Shown here: piece after piece, positions 46,734-57,300 of the stretch
Layout: each line of letters opens with the position of its first letter
Numbering within the stretch: position 1 is the stretch's first letter
Source of the DNA: Sphagnum compactum
Taxonomy: Eukaryota; Bryophyta; Sphagnopsida; Sphagnales
Length of the DNA: 64,000 bases
NCBI GenBank assembly: GCA_965153455.1
Contig: OZ234502.1
Span: forward strand, 12,245,495 to 12,309,494
Direction: 5' to 3'
The notes under the pieces: generated by a model
Seen by the model: the letters and a program-made list of their open reading frames with translations, nothing else
Databases searched by the model: none
Told to the model about the DNA's origin: nothing
Position numbers and translations under genes: made by a program

Positions 46734-49174
46734 ATGCAGTGGAATTTCTGGAGATACTGTAAAATACCTTGGCACCTTCGACCGATGTTTGATGAATAAT
46801 TTAACTCATTTTGAAACTTTCATTTCAACAGATAAAGTATTTTTGAAGAGTCCATATGTTCCTTTTTTTTTTAATTATCTCTAAAAGAAAAAAAAAATTG
46901 AAATTATCAATAATGAAAATAATTTAATTAGTGTCGAAGCTGCCAAGGTAGAAATTTTCTGTTGACGCATTACACAATGCAAATCAAATTAACTTCACCT
47001 TAGAAACCAGAGCATGATAATTCCCAATAAAGAAACAAAGAACAGCAACAAAAACTTATGACTTGATCCACCCATTCATTCACATTGAGTCTAGTGAGGA
47101 TTGCAAACAGGTACTAGAGAATTTCATATATCATGTGTATTCGTTTTTTGAGCTTTTGGACATGTATATGTGTCAAGCTTAATAAAGTTTACATGTTATG
47201 TTTAGCGTTTTGTAATTATGCAAAGCTTTGGAGTCCCACCATTCGAGTTTTACTTTGTAAAAATTGGAATAGAAGACATGGTACAACGAATGCCAATCCA
47301 TGATATGGCATGATGGGCGCCATTGTTGGATGATGTGATTTCTGTTTCTTGAGGATCCACGCAAAAAACAACTAGTTGGACATGTGTGCTCAATAAAAAA
47401 ATTGGACAACACACTTGCTCCAACCAGCATAGAGAAAGGGTTTGAGGTGAAAGATGTTTAAGACCTTGACGCTATGGTTGTCCTTGAAAAGTGGATTGAA
47501 TTTAAGGAGCTCATTGAATTGGAAAAGGAAGACACCACAAGAGATTCCAAAGGAGGTTCTCAGCGCATTACATTAATGGTTGAAAGGTCCACTGTAAAGT
47601 GGGTTGCAAAGTGGCACCACGAAAGGAGGAAACAGAAGCAGAGAAAAATGAAAAAATATTGGGGAAATTTGTAATGGGCAAAGAGGTTAATGGCTTCGAC
47701 CTTGTTGAGTGCCACATAAAGGACGAAATGATTGGCAAGGAGTATGCAAATTTGTTTCCCTTTGATTTTTTCACGATTAAGGGTGTGAATCTATCCATCA
47801 ATCGTTTTAAAAGGTCAACCTCAGATATTATTTACTGTCCATTTTCTACAAAGCATCTAATGAAATCAAGACATGAATTACTATGTACAACAAATTTGAC
47901 AGTAAGGTCCCAATATTTGCCATTCCAAAGGACCCAAAAAGGCCAAACTACATTCTTCCACATCATCCCAGGAAGTGGGAGGACATTCAAAACTTTCAAT
48001 TTTTTATCATCAGTGGGCAACACGATTGTTGTTTCAAAGATTAATCTTTTTTGTGTTACATTATAACAGTTAAGTTTTTTGCAATATCCATTCCATTGTT
48101 GACAGTGTTTTTTTTTAATTTAGGAGATGGTGGAAGACCCCAACACTACACAAGATGTCTTAGACAAGTTCAATACATCAAAATCGTCATTGTGTGAGAC
48201 TTGGATTTTGTAAAAACCATTAAGATGTCAAAAAAATTGAACAAGGATTGCAACCTGTCGACGAAATCATCGTACCATGAAAGCCTATCACATGCGCATC
48301 AAATTTGGATTTCATATGACATGCCTACCCTAGATCTCGATGGTTCCATGTGTCACAATGAAAAATATAAAATAAGTTTTCTCTCTCCATTTCAGGAAGT
48401 AATTTTAATGCTAGAGATTTATTTGTGATCATTCCTGATTTTTTTTATTCTCGTATAGCAATTTGAAGAGACCCTGAAACCTATCTTCAAGGTTGAATCT
48501 ACCAAGGAATACACAAGTATTTTCCTTCTTTTGGGCCCAGTTTTCCACATGTGGGAGACGATTCTTGTTGAATGGGATAATTGCAACATTTTGGACAAGA
48601 CTAGAGATGTGTTGATTCATCTTCCACCGTTGATCAAAAAATCAATGTTTGGCTACCTTTCAAATTTGGAAAAAAAACAATTGGAAAAGTTGGTTCAAGG
48701 CATTTTCACGAAAATAATCATTATCCGTGATCAACCATTGAAGGGTGGAGGACGACCTAACTTGAAGTCTATGTACAAGTGTATTAAACAATTAAAGAAA
48801 AAGGCGGTCACCCGAAATGAAATTATGATCCATTTCAATTTTCCAAAAATAACTGCCAATAATTAGAAACCATATTCTAATGATGTGTGGATTGAGAATA
48901 AACTAAAGCATAAGTTTAACAAAATTCTCTTTTCAATTTTGGACTTTGAATTCAATGACAAGTTTTAGATAAGAAAAAAAAATTGAACCCCTCTAACAAA
49001 GCACTGCCTGCTGGTTTCAAAATTGCATTGAAAAGGTGGATAGAATGCATTGTTCCAGAAGGAATTGCAGTAGAGTTCATTTTTTTGGACACCCATTATA
49101 TGTATGACAGGGTCAATGACATGGTAGAGCTTCTAGATGTTATTAACAAACGAAAACAGCTTCTTTTTTGCAGG

Positions 49175-49995
49175 TGACACGCCCCCAAGTTCCTTGTTAG
49201 ACCCAAAAAGGGTCCAACTATGTTAAAGAACGGAAGTAGTTGGAACTGGGTGCCGCTCCCAGCTTCTAGCACTAAAGGGCGTGAGAGGGCGTGCTGAAAG
49301 CTCCGGGATTAGACTAGGAAAAGGGACAACGTATTTAATTACTCGGTCCTGCATCAAAACCAACCAACAAGTTGGTTAAATCACATTCGGAATCACTCTT
49401 GGTGTTGGGACAAGCCACGGGCAACACGGACTCACTTGACTCACCACGGCCCGGACTCGGGGGAAACCACCACCTTCTCCCATACAGTATTCTCTGCGTT
49501 TGCCCACAGCACCTACATCCAAATGGTTTTTTTTGTCCCGAGATTCCCAAGGAGGAGTCCCGTAACTGTCCCGGTTTGGACTCCTGGGACTTTGAAAGCT
49601 CATAACTCCCATCTCAGACCTCCGATTGGGATGAAGTCTGAAGCAAACTTGTAGCTCTCCTCAAGAGCTTTCCAATGGTGTGTTGCACTTCACCTGCACA
49701 CACCGGGATCAGGTCGATTCCCGACTTTTAGTGGTCGGGAGTCAAACTACCAGTTTGACTCTCGGCCCTTCTTTCGACCATAACTTATATTGCAGATATC
49801 TGAATGGCTCATGCAAGACAATTTTCGACATCTACATTTCAAGACCTTTTCAACGGTATAAAGAACACTTCAATGCGAGGTGTTTTGACCCCTGTAATCA
49901 AGCTCTGAATTTTTGGGAGTTTCGAAGGACTCCAAGTTCCCACTTTTGGGAGTGTGAGTTTCATCCTCACACTTGCCTCAAAGTGGGTTGCGACA
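49175..49995 (+). mobile_element. Solo-LTR-like element, copy 2
   Basis: 821 bp, beginning TGACACGCCC and ending GGGTTGCGACA. The 5-bp flanks are GCAGG (49,170-49,174) and GCAAG (49,996-50,000), a target duplication with one change. It has the same internal block order and orientation as the copy at 12,987. It is inserted into the 47.5-52.1 kb relic next to an acceptor-like TTTTTTGCAG. No gag or pol sequence is present. Confidence 0.85.
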
Positions 49996-50486
49996 GCAAG
50001 ACAACAGTACAAACATTTTCATTGTTGTCTCCATGACACACACAATAAAAGAGGTTTTTGTAGTGTGGAAAGGGCTGGACTAAGAGTTGTTTTTAAACAT
50101 TATGTTTAATGCAAAGGTCATTCCAAAGGTTGTCGTTTGCCTATGTGATGGGGAGTCTTTCAAGTTTCTTTTCGCCACCACCATGATGTCAACATTTATT
50201 ATGAAGATGTGGTTTGAGTTTGGACAATACATGGCAGGAGCAAGAGAGGTTTTAGTCTTTCTCCCAAGCCTTATGAAGGAGCATGTGTTTTTTACTATGT
50301 CTACCTTTTTTTCGGAAGGGTCGGGAAGTTGATGAAGGCTGATATTTTGGGGAGCAAGAAATTCCCGTTGCTCATTGAAAATGTAGTGTTCACTTTTGCT
50401 AAGGATCGACAACTTTATAACAATGAGATCTACCCAAAGACCCTTGCAAAAATTTTGGAGCCCATTTTATGTACCGGCATGGTTTG

Positions 50487-51427
50487 TGTCGCAACCCTAG
50501 CCTTGGCTCGCGACCAAGGCAAAGGGGTCGCAAGTGTGCGGGCCTATAAGTAGACCCGGGAGTCATATCACATGCTCCCGGGAGTGCAAAGAGTGTGAGG
50601 GAGTGAACCCTCACACTCCCAAGTGAACTCCCATGTTGGGAGTTGGTGAGAGTGGAGTCCCAAAAGGACTCCCGAAACTTCAGAGAGCGTTTTGAGGGGT
50701 CAAAACTCAATGGCTTGTTGCGCTATTTATATCAATGGAAAGCTCTTGAAGTGTAGATGTCTAAAATGGGCTCGCATTGCTCATTTGGACATCTGAAACA
50801 CAAGTTATGGCCAAAAGAAGGCCCGGGAGTCGAACTCCCAGGAGTCCGCCAGTTTTGACTCCCGACCACTAAAAGTCGGGAATCGACCCGAAATACTTGG
50901 CTGCAGAAAACGTGCGACTTACCGTTGAAAAGGTCTTGACGAGACCTATAACTTTGCTTTAGATGGCAACTCAATCGGAGGTCTGCTCCGAAAGTTATGA
51001 GGCTTCAAAGTCGCGGGAGTCCAAAGTTGCGCGATTTCGGGACTCCCACGCGGGAGTCCTGGGACAAAAAGGCCATTTGGATGCCACCCCCGCGACGAGT
51101 CACAGAGTATACTATAGGGAGTAAGGTGGTGGCTTACTCCCGAGCCCGGGGTGTGGTGTGTTAAAGTGAATCCGAGTTCACCCGTGGCTGTCCCAACACC
51201 AAAAGGACCCAGAATGAGTTCTAACCACTTTGTGTGGTTTCATGCAGGCCCGTGTGAGTGAGTAAAGCTTGTCAACTCTTCCTAGTCTTTCCCGGGACTT
51301 CTAGCACGCCCCTTTTACCCCCCCTCTAGTGCTGGAAGTCGGGATCGTGCTCCAAGTTCCAACTCCTTCCGCATTGCCATATACCTAGACCCTCAAGTGG
51401 GTCTACCCGGAACTTGAGAGTGCGACA
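50487..51427 (-). mobile_element. Solo-LTR-like element, copy 3, youngest
   Basis: 941 bp with perfect termini TGTCGCA...TGCGACA and a perfect 5-bp target duplication GTTTG (50,482-50,486 and 51,428-51,432). It is in reverse orientation to the copy at 49,175, only 491 bp away. TG...CA ends with 5-bp duplications and no internal genes are typical of solo LTRs (established knowledge). The interior is rich in GGGAGT/ACTCCC palindromes. Confidence 0.92.
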
Positions 51428-52766
51428 GTTTGCCTTAACATCTTCAAGGGAAGCATTGTGACATATGTATTTGGTATGTCTATATGTCTGTTTGAATTTA
51501 TGTTCATTATGCATTCATTTTATTTTTAGATTAATAAAATCATTTTTTGTTCAAAACGCAGGAAAACAAATGTAAAGTTCTAAAGATTATACCTTATGAT
51601 CTTGATGGAAATAGTTGTGAGATCATTGCTTTTGTGTGTCTTCGGATGCTTTCTGATGTGGCTACGAGAAATGTCGCAATTGATGGGGATGACCTCTTCT
51701 TCCGCATCACAGAAGGCATGCAAATCATTGACACCGATGTTAGTGATGAAGAAAGCTCTAGAGGGAGCAAAAAGGAAGACGATTCACAAGCCTTGACTAT
51801 GAATGAAATTCCTGCTCCTTGACCACCAATTGATAGTGACAGGCCGGGTCATGTTCAAAGGGGAAAAAAATCTGCAAGGTCATCCACATCTAGGAGCAAG
51901 ACTCCCAAAAAAAAATGAAAAACCTATCAGAGATTCAAGACATCAAAGGTGAATTAAGCAATGTGAATCTGGAAGTTGATGAAGACTTGTTGGCATTTCT
52001 GAACTTTTTAGGTGCTCAATCTTCAATTGCATCATTCGCCGATGCTGTTTTACGGGGTGGAGATGATTGGCAAGAGAATGCATGTATTGGTGAAGCATTG
52101 CGAGATATCGAACCTTTGGATACCTTGAACCCAATGTAAAATCATTAATAATTATTGTAATTTTTACGCATAGGGAAATATGAATTAACTATGTTATGTC
52201 ATTACATTATTTAATGTGCATAATCATATTGCAAAAATTCAAAATGATGTTGTTGCATTCATGTACTACCTTCTTGATATAAACATGTAATAATGATCAG
52301 AATTTTTTTTCTTTCATTGAAAGTGGTGATTTAAAAAATAAATCTATTCTTTTTTTATGTTTGTGAGTGATAGTTTTCATAATGAATTTCTAAAATTTCA
52401 AGTCTTAGAATCCGTTTTATTTTAGGCTCCCAACCTCCATTTAAGTTATCAACACCCTAGGTTTTTTTGTGTTTTCATATGGATGTAACCACCAAGCCTT
52501 CGTTTCTCTTATCGTATGCTTGGTGGCCGCCAGGCTTTCATTGCTCTTTCACAAGGCTGTGTGGATTTCTATTGTCATTCGCTTGACAATCGAAAGGATT
52601 TCAATTCTTTTCTCGTACACTTGGTAGCTACCAGGTGTCAATGATTGTTTTCCTTCCTTCTTGTAGCTAGTGTTCACTTTTCTAATTGTTATTTAAGGTT
52701 TTGTAGAAATCTCTCAATTGGAATTACGTTTTGTTTCCTGTTTTTGAATTTTGTGGTTGTTTGTAA

Positions 52767-53330
52767 TTGTTTTTTTTCTTGCATTTAGATAATCAAATTG
52801 ATCCTTATCAAATCATCAAGTGCAAAATGAGCAAACAAGATCATGGTGAGTCATTTGTTATCGAGGTGTCTATTGCTCTTGATGGTGCTTGCAAAATTTC
52901 CGTTGGGTTTTCAACATGTGTCGATTCTATTTGTGGAAGTCGAAATGACTATGGCAACTTACATGCCCAGATTTTGGCTCATTTGGTTCGCCATTGTCCA
53001 CTCAAAAAACCGATGACCAAGTGAGTAATTCTTTCATAATTATTGATATCATTTTCGTGTTCTAATTTTGAATTTGCGAGAATTACAATTATGTTTTAAG
53101 TGAGTTACTTCAATTTTGTTGATAATTTTATATTATTCTTTGCAGGGATGCAATGGTGATTTCTTCGCCTCCAAAAATAGGTTTGGATAATGTCCTACTT
53201 CAGGTCTTCATAATGAATTTGAATTACATAAATCTCTTCCTACTAGGGTGCATTGATTGCATGTCATTTTTTACTTCAATGGGGTTTAGGTGGCGAAGTG
53301 GGCTTTGGGTTTTCATATGCGAATGCGGAC
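52767..53330 (+). pseudogene. Spliced-looking coding remnant, family unknown
   Basis: An open block (about 52,790-53,021) containing SFVIEVSIALDGACKISVGF and GNLHAQILAHLVRHCP ends at a good donor (CAA/GTGAGT). It is followed by an acceptor-like TTGCAG at about 53,146 and a second, frame-broken block. I recognise no domain. It lies directly upstream of FCP1-like relic A and may be its N-terminal part. Confidence 0.45.
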
Positions 53331-53379
53331 CAATTCTACACTTGCACTCAGGCTTGGATTGAAAGATTTCCTAACAAGT

Positions 53380-53830
53380 TGTTTATTTCAGTTCGAAGTT
53401 TATATTTCGTCCACTACATGACATTACAACATTGACAAATGTTTGGACAAAATTGAAAAAATATTAGATATTTTTTTGGATTCATCGAGAGTTCTTGGAC
53501 AAAAATCATGCCAAAAAAATGATCCTTTTCTCCCCGGTCATCCTGAGAAGTTGATTTTGCATAAGAACCTTGATGTTTTCTTCTCTAAATTTCCTGACAC
53601 CCATGCTAGGAACATTTTGCTTATTGATGATACCTCATATAAGTCTATATTTAATGATTCGTGTAGTGCTATATTTTGGAATCATTTGAATGTGCGCGTA
53701 GCAATGGGGATTATTTGCTCTCCACCATTTTTCCTTACTTGGTCTTGCTTCACTTATCTAGGTTTAATGTTCATACTTAGGTGAAACATAATCCATTTGG
53801 GACTATTAGAAGCATAAGTTAGAGCAATCT
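53380..53830 (+). pseudogene. FCP1/NIF-type HAD phosphatase relic A (C-terminal part)
   Basis: Translation with frameshifts gives HKNLDVFFSKFPDTHARNIL directly followed by LIDDTSYKSIFNDS and CSAIF. This is the motif III region of FCP1-like phosphatases (usual form NTLLIDDSPYKA...TAIF). A shifted frame then gives FPYLVLLHLSRFNV and VKHNPFGTIRS, matching the usual C-terminus (PYL...L, V...NPFG). At least two frameshifts are present. The nucleophile motif DxDxT/DxNG is not visible upstream. FCP1-type enzymes remove phosphate from Ser/Thr (established), but this copy cannot work. Confidence 0.7.
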
Positions 53831-54334
53831 TTATTACAATATGTTATTTGAATATTGTAATGATAGTTGTGACCCAATATACTGTACAAAATCAAAACTG
53901 GAAAAACAATGTAATATATTTACTATTAGTTTTAGCATATCAATTTAAAACTGATTTTCAATTGTTATGTCAATTAAAATAATATGTTTAATTTGAAATT
54001 GAAGCTAGGAAATGTTTTTGGGGCATGTTGCTTTCTATCAATTTTCCCAATTAATGTAGTTTATTGTTTTCTTTTTGTTTACCTTCCAGCAATGTTTCTA
54101 CTCTCTTTCAATATGCAACTTAAGATTTCGATTGATTGATTGCCTTCTTTCATTTTATTTTTAATAATCGTCCGGTGGCCACAAGGCATTTGCTTTGATA
54201 ATATCATTTGAATTCTTTAATTTATTACTATTTCAATATTTAGATGGACCACGTAGGTTTTTTTGCCGACACATCTTGTTGTTGTTGTATTTCAAGGTTT
54301 CAAAACATATTTCAACGATGAATTCACTCCTACA

Positions 54335-55017
54335 TTTGCAAACTGTTAGACCCAAAAAATTACTCATTCTCAGCATCAATAATCTATTGTGTTATTTCCC
54401 ACATTCTATTGTTTGACATGGGAATGCACAAGTGTTTGGAAAAAATATTGACAAGAGCAAAATGGAAGTGAGAATAGGAGTGGATCGTTTCCTCTCATAG
54501 GCATTCAAGTACTTTTACATTGCAATTTGGTCTTGTATGAAGTTGGAGGATGTGCTTCCCATGCTCATCGCTGAAACTTTCTTGGAGCGGTTTGTATTCA
54601 TTTGGGGACGTGAACAATGTTCCAAGACGTCTGGTTAAATTTATCCCGGGTCCTATTACAATTTGAGGGATTTGAAAAAAATGTATTATAATTGTCGTGA
54701 ATTACTTTATGGCAAGGAGGATCAAACATTACTAATTGATGATGAACCCAACAAGGCGTTTCAAAATCTGAAGTGGAGTGGTTTTTTTCTTGAATCATTT
54801 AGGGGACAAATATTGGTTAAAACAAGGTGCAATGGTTGGACCTCACATCACATTTCTAGTTGCCATTACTTGAATTGCCATTAGCAGAGACAATTCATGT
54901 TCATTATGATTGTATGATAAAATATTTTAAGCCTTGTTTGAATTCTTCTTCGAACAATTATTATTGGTTCGTCCAATATATCGATAATGATAATGGCAAG
55001 GTTCACAATAACTAGCC
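54335..55017 (+). pseudogene. FCP1/NIF-type HAD phosphatase relic B (nearly full domain)
   Basis: In the normal order: KKLLILSINNLLC (54,349 on), a degraded form of the KKLLxLDxNGLL nucleophile motif with the first Asp lost; VFGKNIDKSKMEVRIGVDRF; FYIAIWSCMKLEDVL; ERFVFIWGREQCSKTSG; LRDLKKMYY; QTLLIDDEPNKAF with both motif III Asp residues; then, after a frameshift near 54,840, LPLAETIHVHYDCMIKYF. Two stops interrupt the central frame. It is oriented like relic A and lies about 0.5 kb downstream of it. Loss of the nucleophile and the stops make it inactive. Confidence 0.72.
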
Positions 55018-55019
55018 CC

Positions 55020-56689
55020 CTTTAAGTATGGAGTTTGAATCATTTCAATTTACAAGTTATTTTTTTGTTATAACTTTTATAAATTGGTATTTGTTATCGT
55101 GTTTGTTAGTATTGACTTTTGTTTGCAGTTGGTTTAGACCATTGTTCGCAGATTGCGCAACGATATTTGTAACTTTGAAAGGGAGAAAACAATGTTGGCC
55201 ACTCAGGTTTTTATTTTGAAATGCTGCCAATGTGGTGACATTTTTTACCATGGACAAGAATAAGACTTCTTATAATATTACAAGGATTTAACATTATCTT
55301 TCAATTTATTTTTCAAATTTATATTGTTTAAGCTTTTTACGAATGTTTTTATTATTAATAGTAGACGATTTCTTTTCAAAATTCTTCAAGAAAGAAATGT
55401 TATTTGTTTTCACAACCTGGTCCCCACCAGATTGAATTTGTATCTACAATTTTTTTAAATAAATTTTGTTTTATCGTTTAAAATTTTAGTGGATCTGTGT
55501 AAACTTTTCTTTAACATGAACATGCCATGGCATTGCTAAAGTTTGATTTGTAAACATATTTGTAAATGTTCTTTTTTTTTAGCTTTTCCTTTTGGTCTTG
55601 GTGTTCGCCGGGTGATTTATAATGAAAGTTTGAATACATATAACATTGTCAAGTTATTGTTTGGATTTTTGAACTTTTGTAAAGTCTTAAATGAATTAAA
55701 TATGTGTTATAGTTAGTCATTAAAAATTCAAATGGTCACCATGGTAACTCCACCCTAGTAATATGAGCAGTCTAGGGTAACTAGTTAGCTAGGGTAGGTA
55801 TGTTAGATCACATAGGTAGGATAAGAAGAAATGTTCATAATGATGCAATTAGAAAAATTATCACTTGTTGAAAAAATGGTGTAATATATGTGGATATGAA
55901 GGGTTCAAATCCTCACGCTTGTAACCTAATTGAATGTGCTTAGCTAAACTATTTAATTTAAGCTAGGCTAAGCTAAGTTGCTTAGGCCTTAAGTTACCAA
56001 TTAGGTTAGGCTAACTTAGGTCACCTAGGTAGGCCACATGATGCCACTTTTTTCAATTTGGAACTTGCCACATGTCAACTTTTCAATCGTAACTTGAACC
56101 CCACATTTTAATCATGAAACTAATCGCAAATGACCGTGCCACATATGCATATGCAATTACAAACTTTAGTTGTATAACTAGTTATCAATGACCATTGCAT
56201 GTTGGTTGGATGAAAAATTGATGTTAGTCGCACCTTGATGTGACTATTGTTTCAACTAGGTACCACATCATGTGTTTTGTAACTAAAATTTTATGTGACT
56301 TATATTTAAGTTACAACCATTGCCAATTTTAATGCATATGTAAATAACCAATATATTTTATGTTGGTTCAAAACACAAGTAAAAACTAAAAACCATGTGA
56401 GATAATGTTGAAGCAACTACTTCACTAACTACCCATGTGGTGAAAATAGGAATGTGGCACAAGATAAACTGTTATCCTTTTCCACACCCACACATTATGA
56501 TGACCATCCAATTTTATTACATTTCAACCACATTTGGCCATTTTAAATTTGCAAGTGGCTTGTTGCATTAGTTAATGGTCAATATTATTTATAGTTATAA
56601 CATCATTACATTGTTCACTTATGAATATAATTTAGACCCTATTTTTTTATAATAATTTCAAATTGGTCATGTGAAAATTGAGGTAGCTT
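55020..56689. other. AT-rich intergenic DNA with TAGG-type motifs
   Basis: No gene recognised. The stretch 55,733-56,040 is rich in CTAGG, TTAGG and AAGCTAAG motifs, like the low-complexity stretch at 24.2-24.7 kb. An isolated tRNA B-box-like GGTTCAAATCC lies at about 55,900 without a tRNA fold. Confidence 0.45.
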
Positions 56690-57300
56690 TTAACTTATTT
56701 ACACAATGCATTATTATGTGATTTTTTTGACATCTTTTCAACTATCAACATTGTACATGAGTTGAACCATTCATTTTTAACACATTGAAATCATTGTTCA
56801 TGGGTTGCATTTACACTTATCATAATTTATTAAAACACATGTAACAACTTAAGACCTTCCATTTATACTGGAATGAATTAATGATTTTGTCCACATCTCT
56901 TCAACTATCAACATGTGTACATGAGTTGAACCATTCAATTTTAATATGTTAAAATTATTACTCACGAATTGCATCTTACATTTATTGGTATATATAGAAC
57001 CACATGTAATTTGATGTTTGCAATTATACTTGAATGGTTTAGTGAATTTTTTCCCATCTCTTCAACTATCAACATGTATATATGAAATTAAATCACACTT
57101 TGAACTTGTTGAACCATTATTCAATGTTGCATATTGCATTTATTAGTATACATTGAAACACACACACAACAATTTAATGTTTCACATTTATAATTCAATG
57201 GGTTGGTGAGTTTTTTCACATATTTTGAACTATGAGCATTTTCACATGAGTTGAATCATTCACTTTGAATGTGTTAAATCCATTACTCAATTTAGAACTT
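56690..57300. repeat. Tandem repeat, four diverged copies of about 162 bp
   Basis: The marker block CATCTCTTCAACTATCAACA and the GAGTTGAACCATTCA block after it recur with ACTAT starts at 56,741, 56,904, 57,065 and 57,229, a spacing of 163, 161 and 164 bp. Copies also share a TTGCATTTACA-type block and a GAATG block. The period is in the range of plant satellite monomers, but only four copies are present. Confidence 0.8.

Larger units (their letters stand above)
47460..52139 (+). pseudogene. Decayed multi-exon gene of unrecognised family
   Basis: Fragments in one direction and consistent order, with intron-like signals between them. They are: a Lys/Glu-rich block (47,474-47,670); KEVNGFDLVECHIKDEMIGK (47,683 on), with a frameshift to a block reading VPIFAIPKDPKRPNYILPHH and then FFIISGQHDC; a well preserved block at 48,460-48,865 (FLLLGPVFHMWETILVEWDN, YLSNLEKKQLEKLVQGIF, GGGRPNLKSM); FKIALKRWIECIVPEG (49,014 on); PKVVVCLCDGESFKFLFATT and VLVFLPSLMKEHVFF (50,120-50,300); FPLLIENVVFTFAKDRQLY (50,362 on); an acidic, Ser-rich end at 51,562-51,820; and a final 51,915-52,139 block. 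Scattered stops and frameshifts show it is dead. Two solo LTRs interrupt it. I cannot name the family. The ISGQHD-type motif recalls ParB/sulfiredoxin-like GGQH motifs, but that is a weak resemblance. A transposon-borne gene is possible. Confidence 0.55.

Noticed and set aside
46534-46884. Trp/Met-rich open frame of 116 codons
   Set aside because: It is produced by the GGAT tetranucleotide array.
55880-55930. GGTTCAAATCC, a perfect tRNA B-box
   Set aside because: No matching acceptor stem or A box around it; probably chance or SINE debris.
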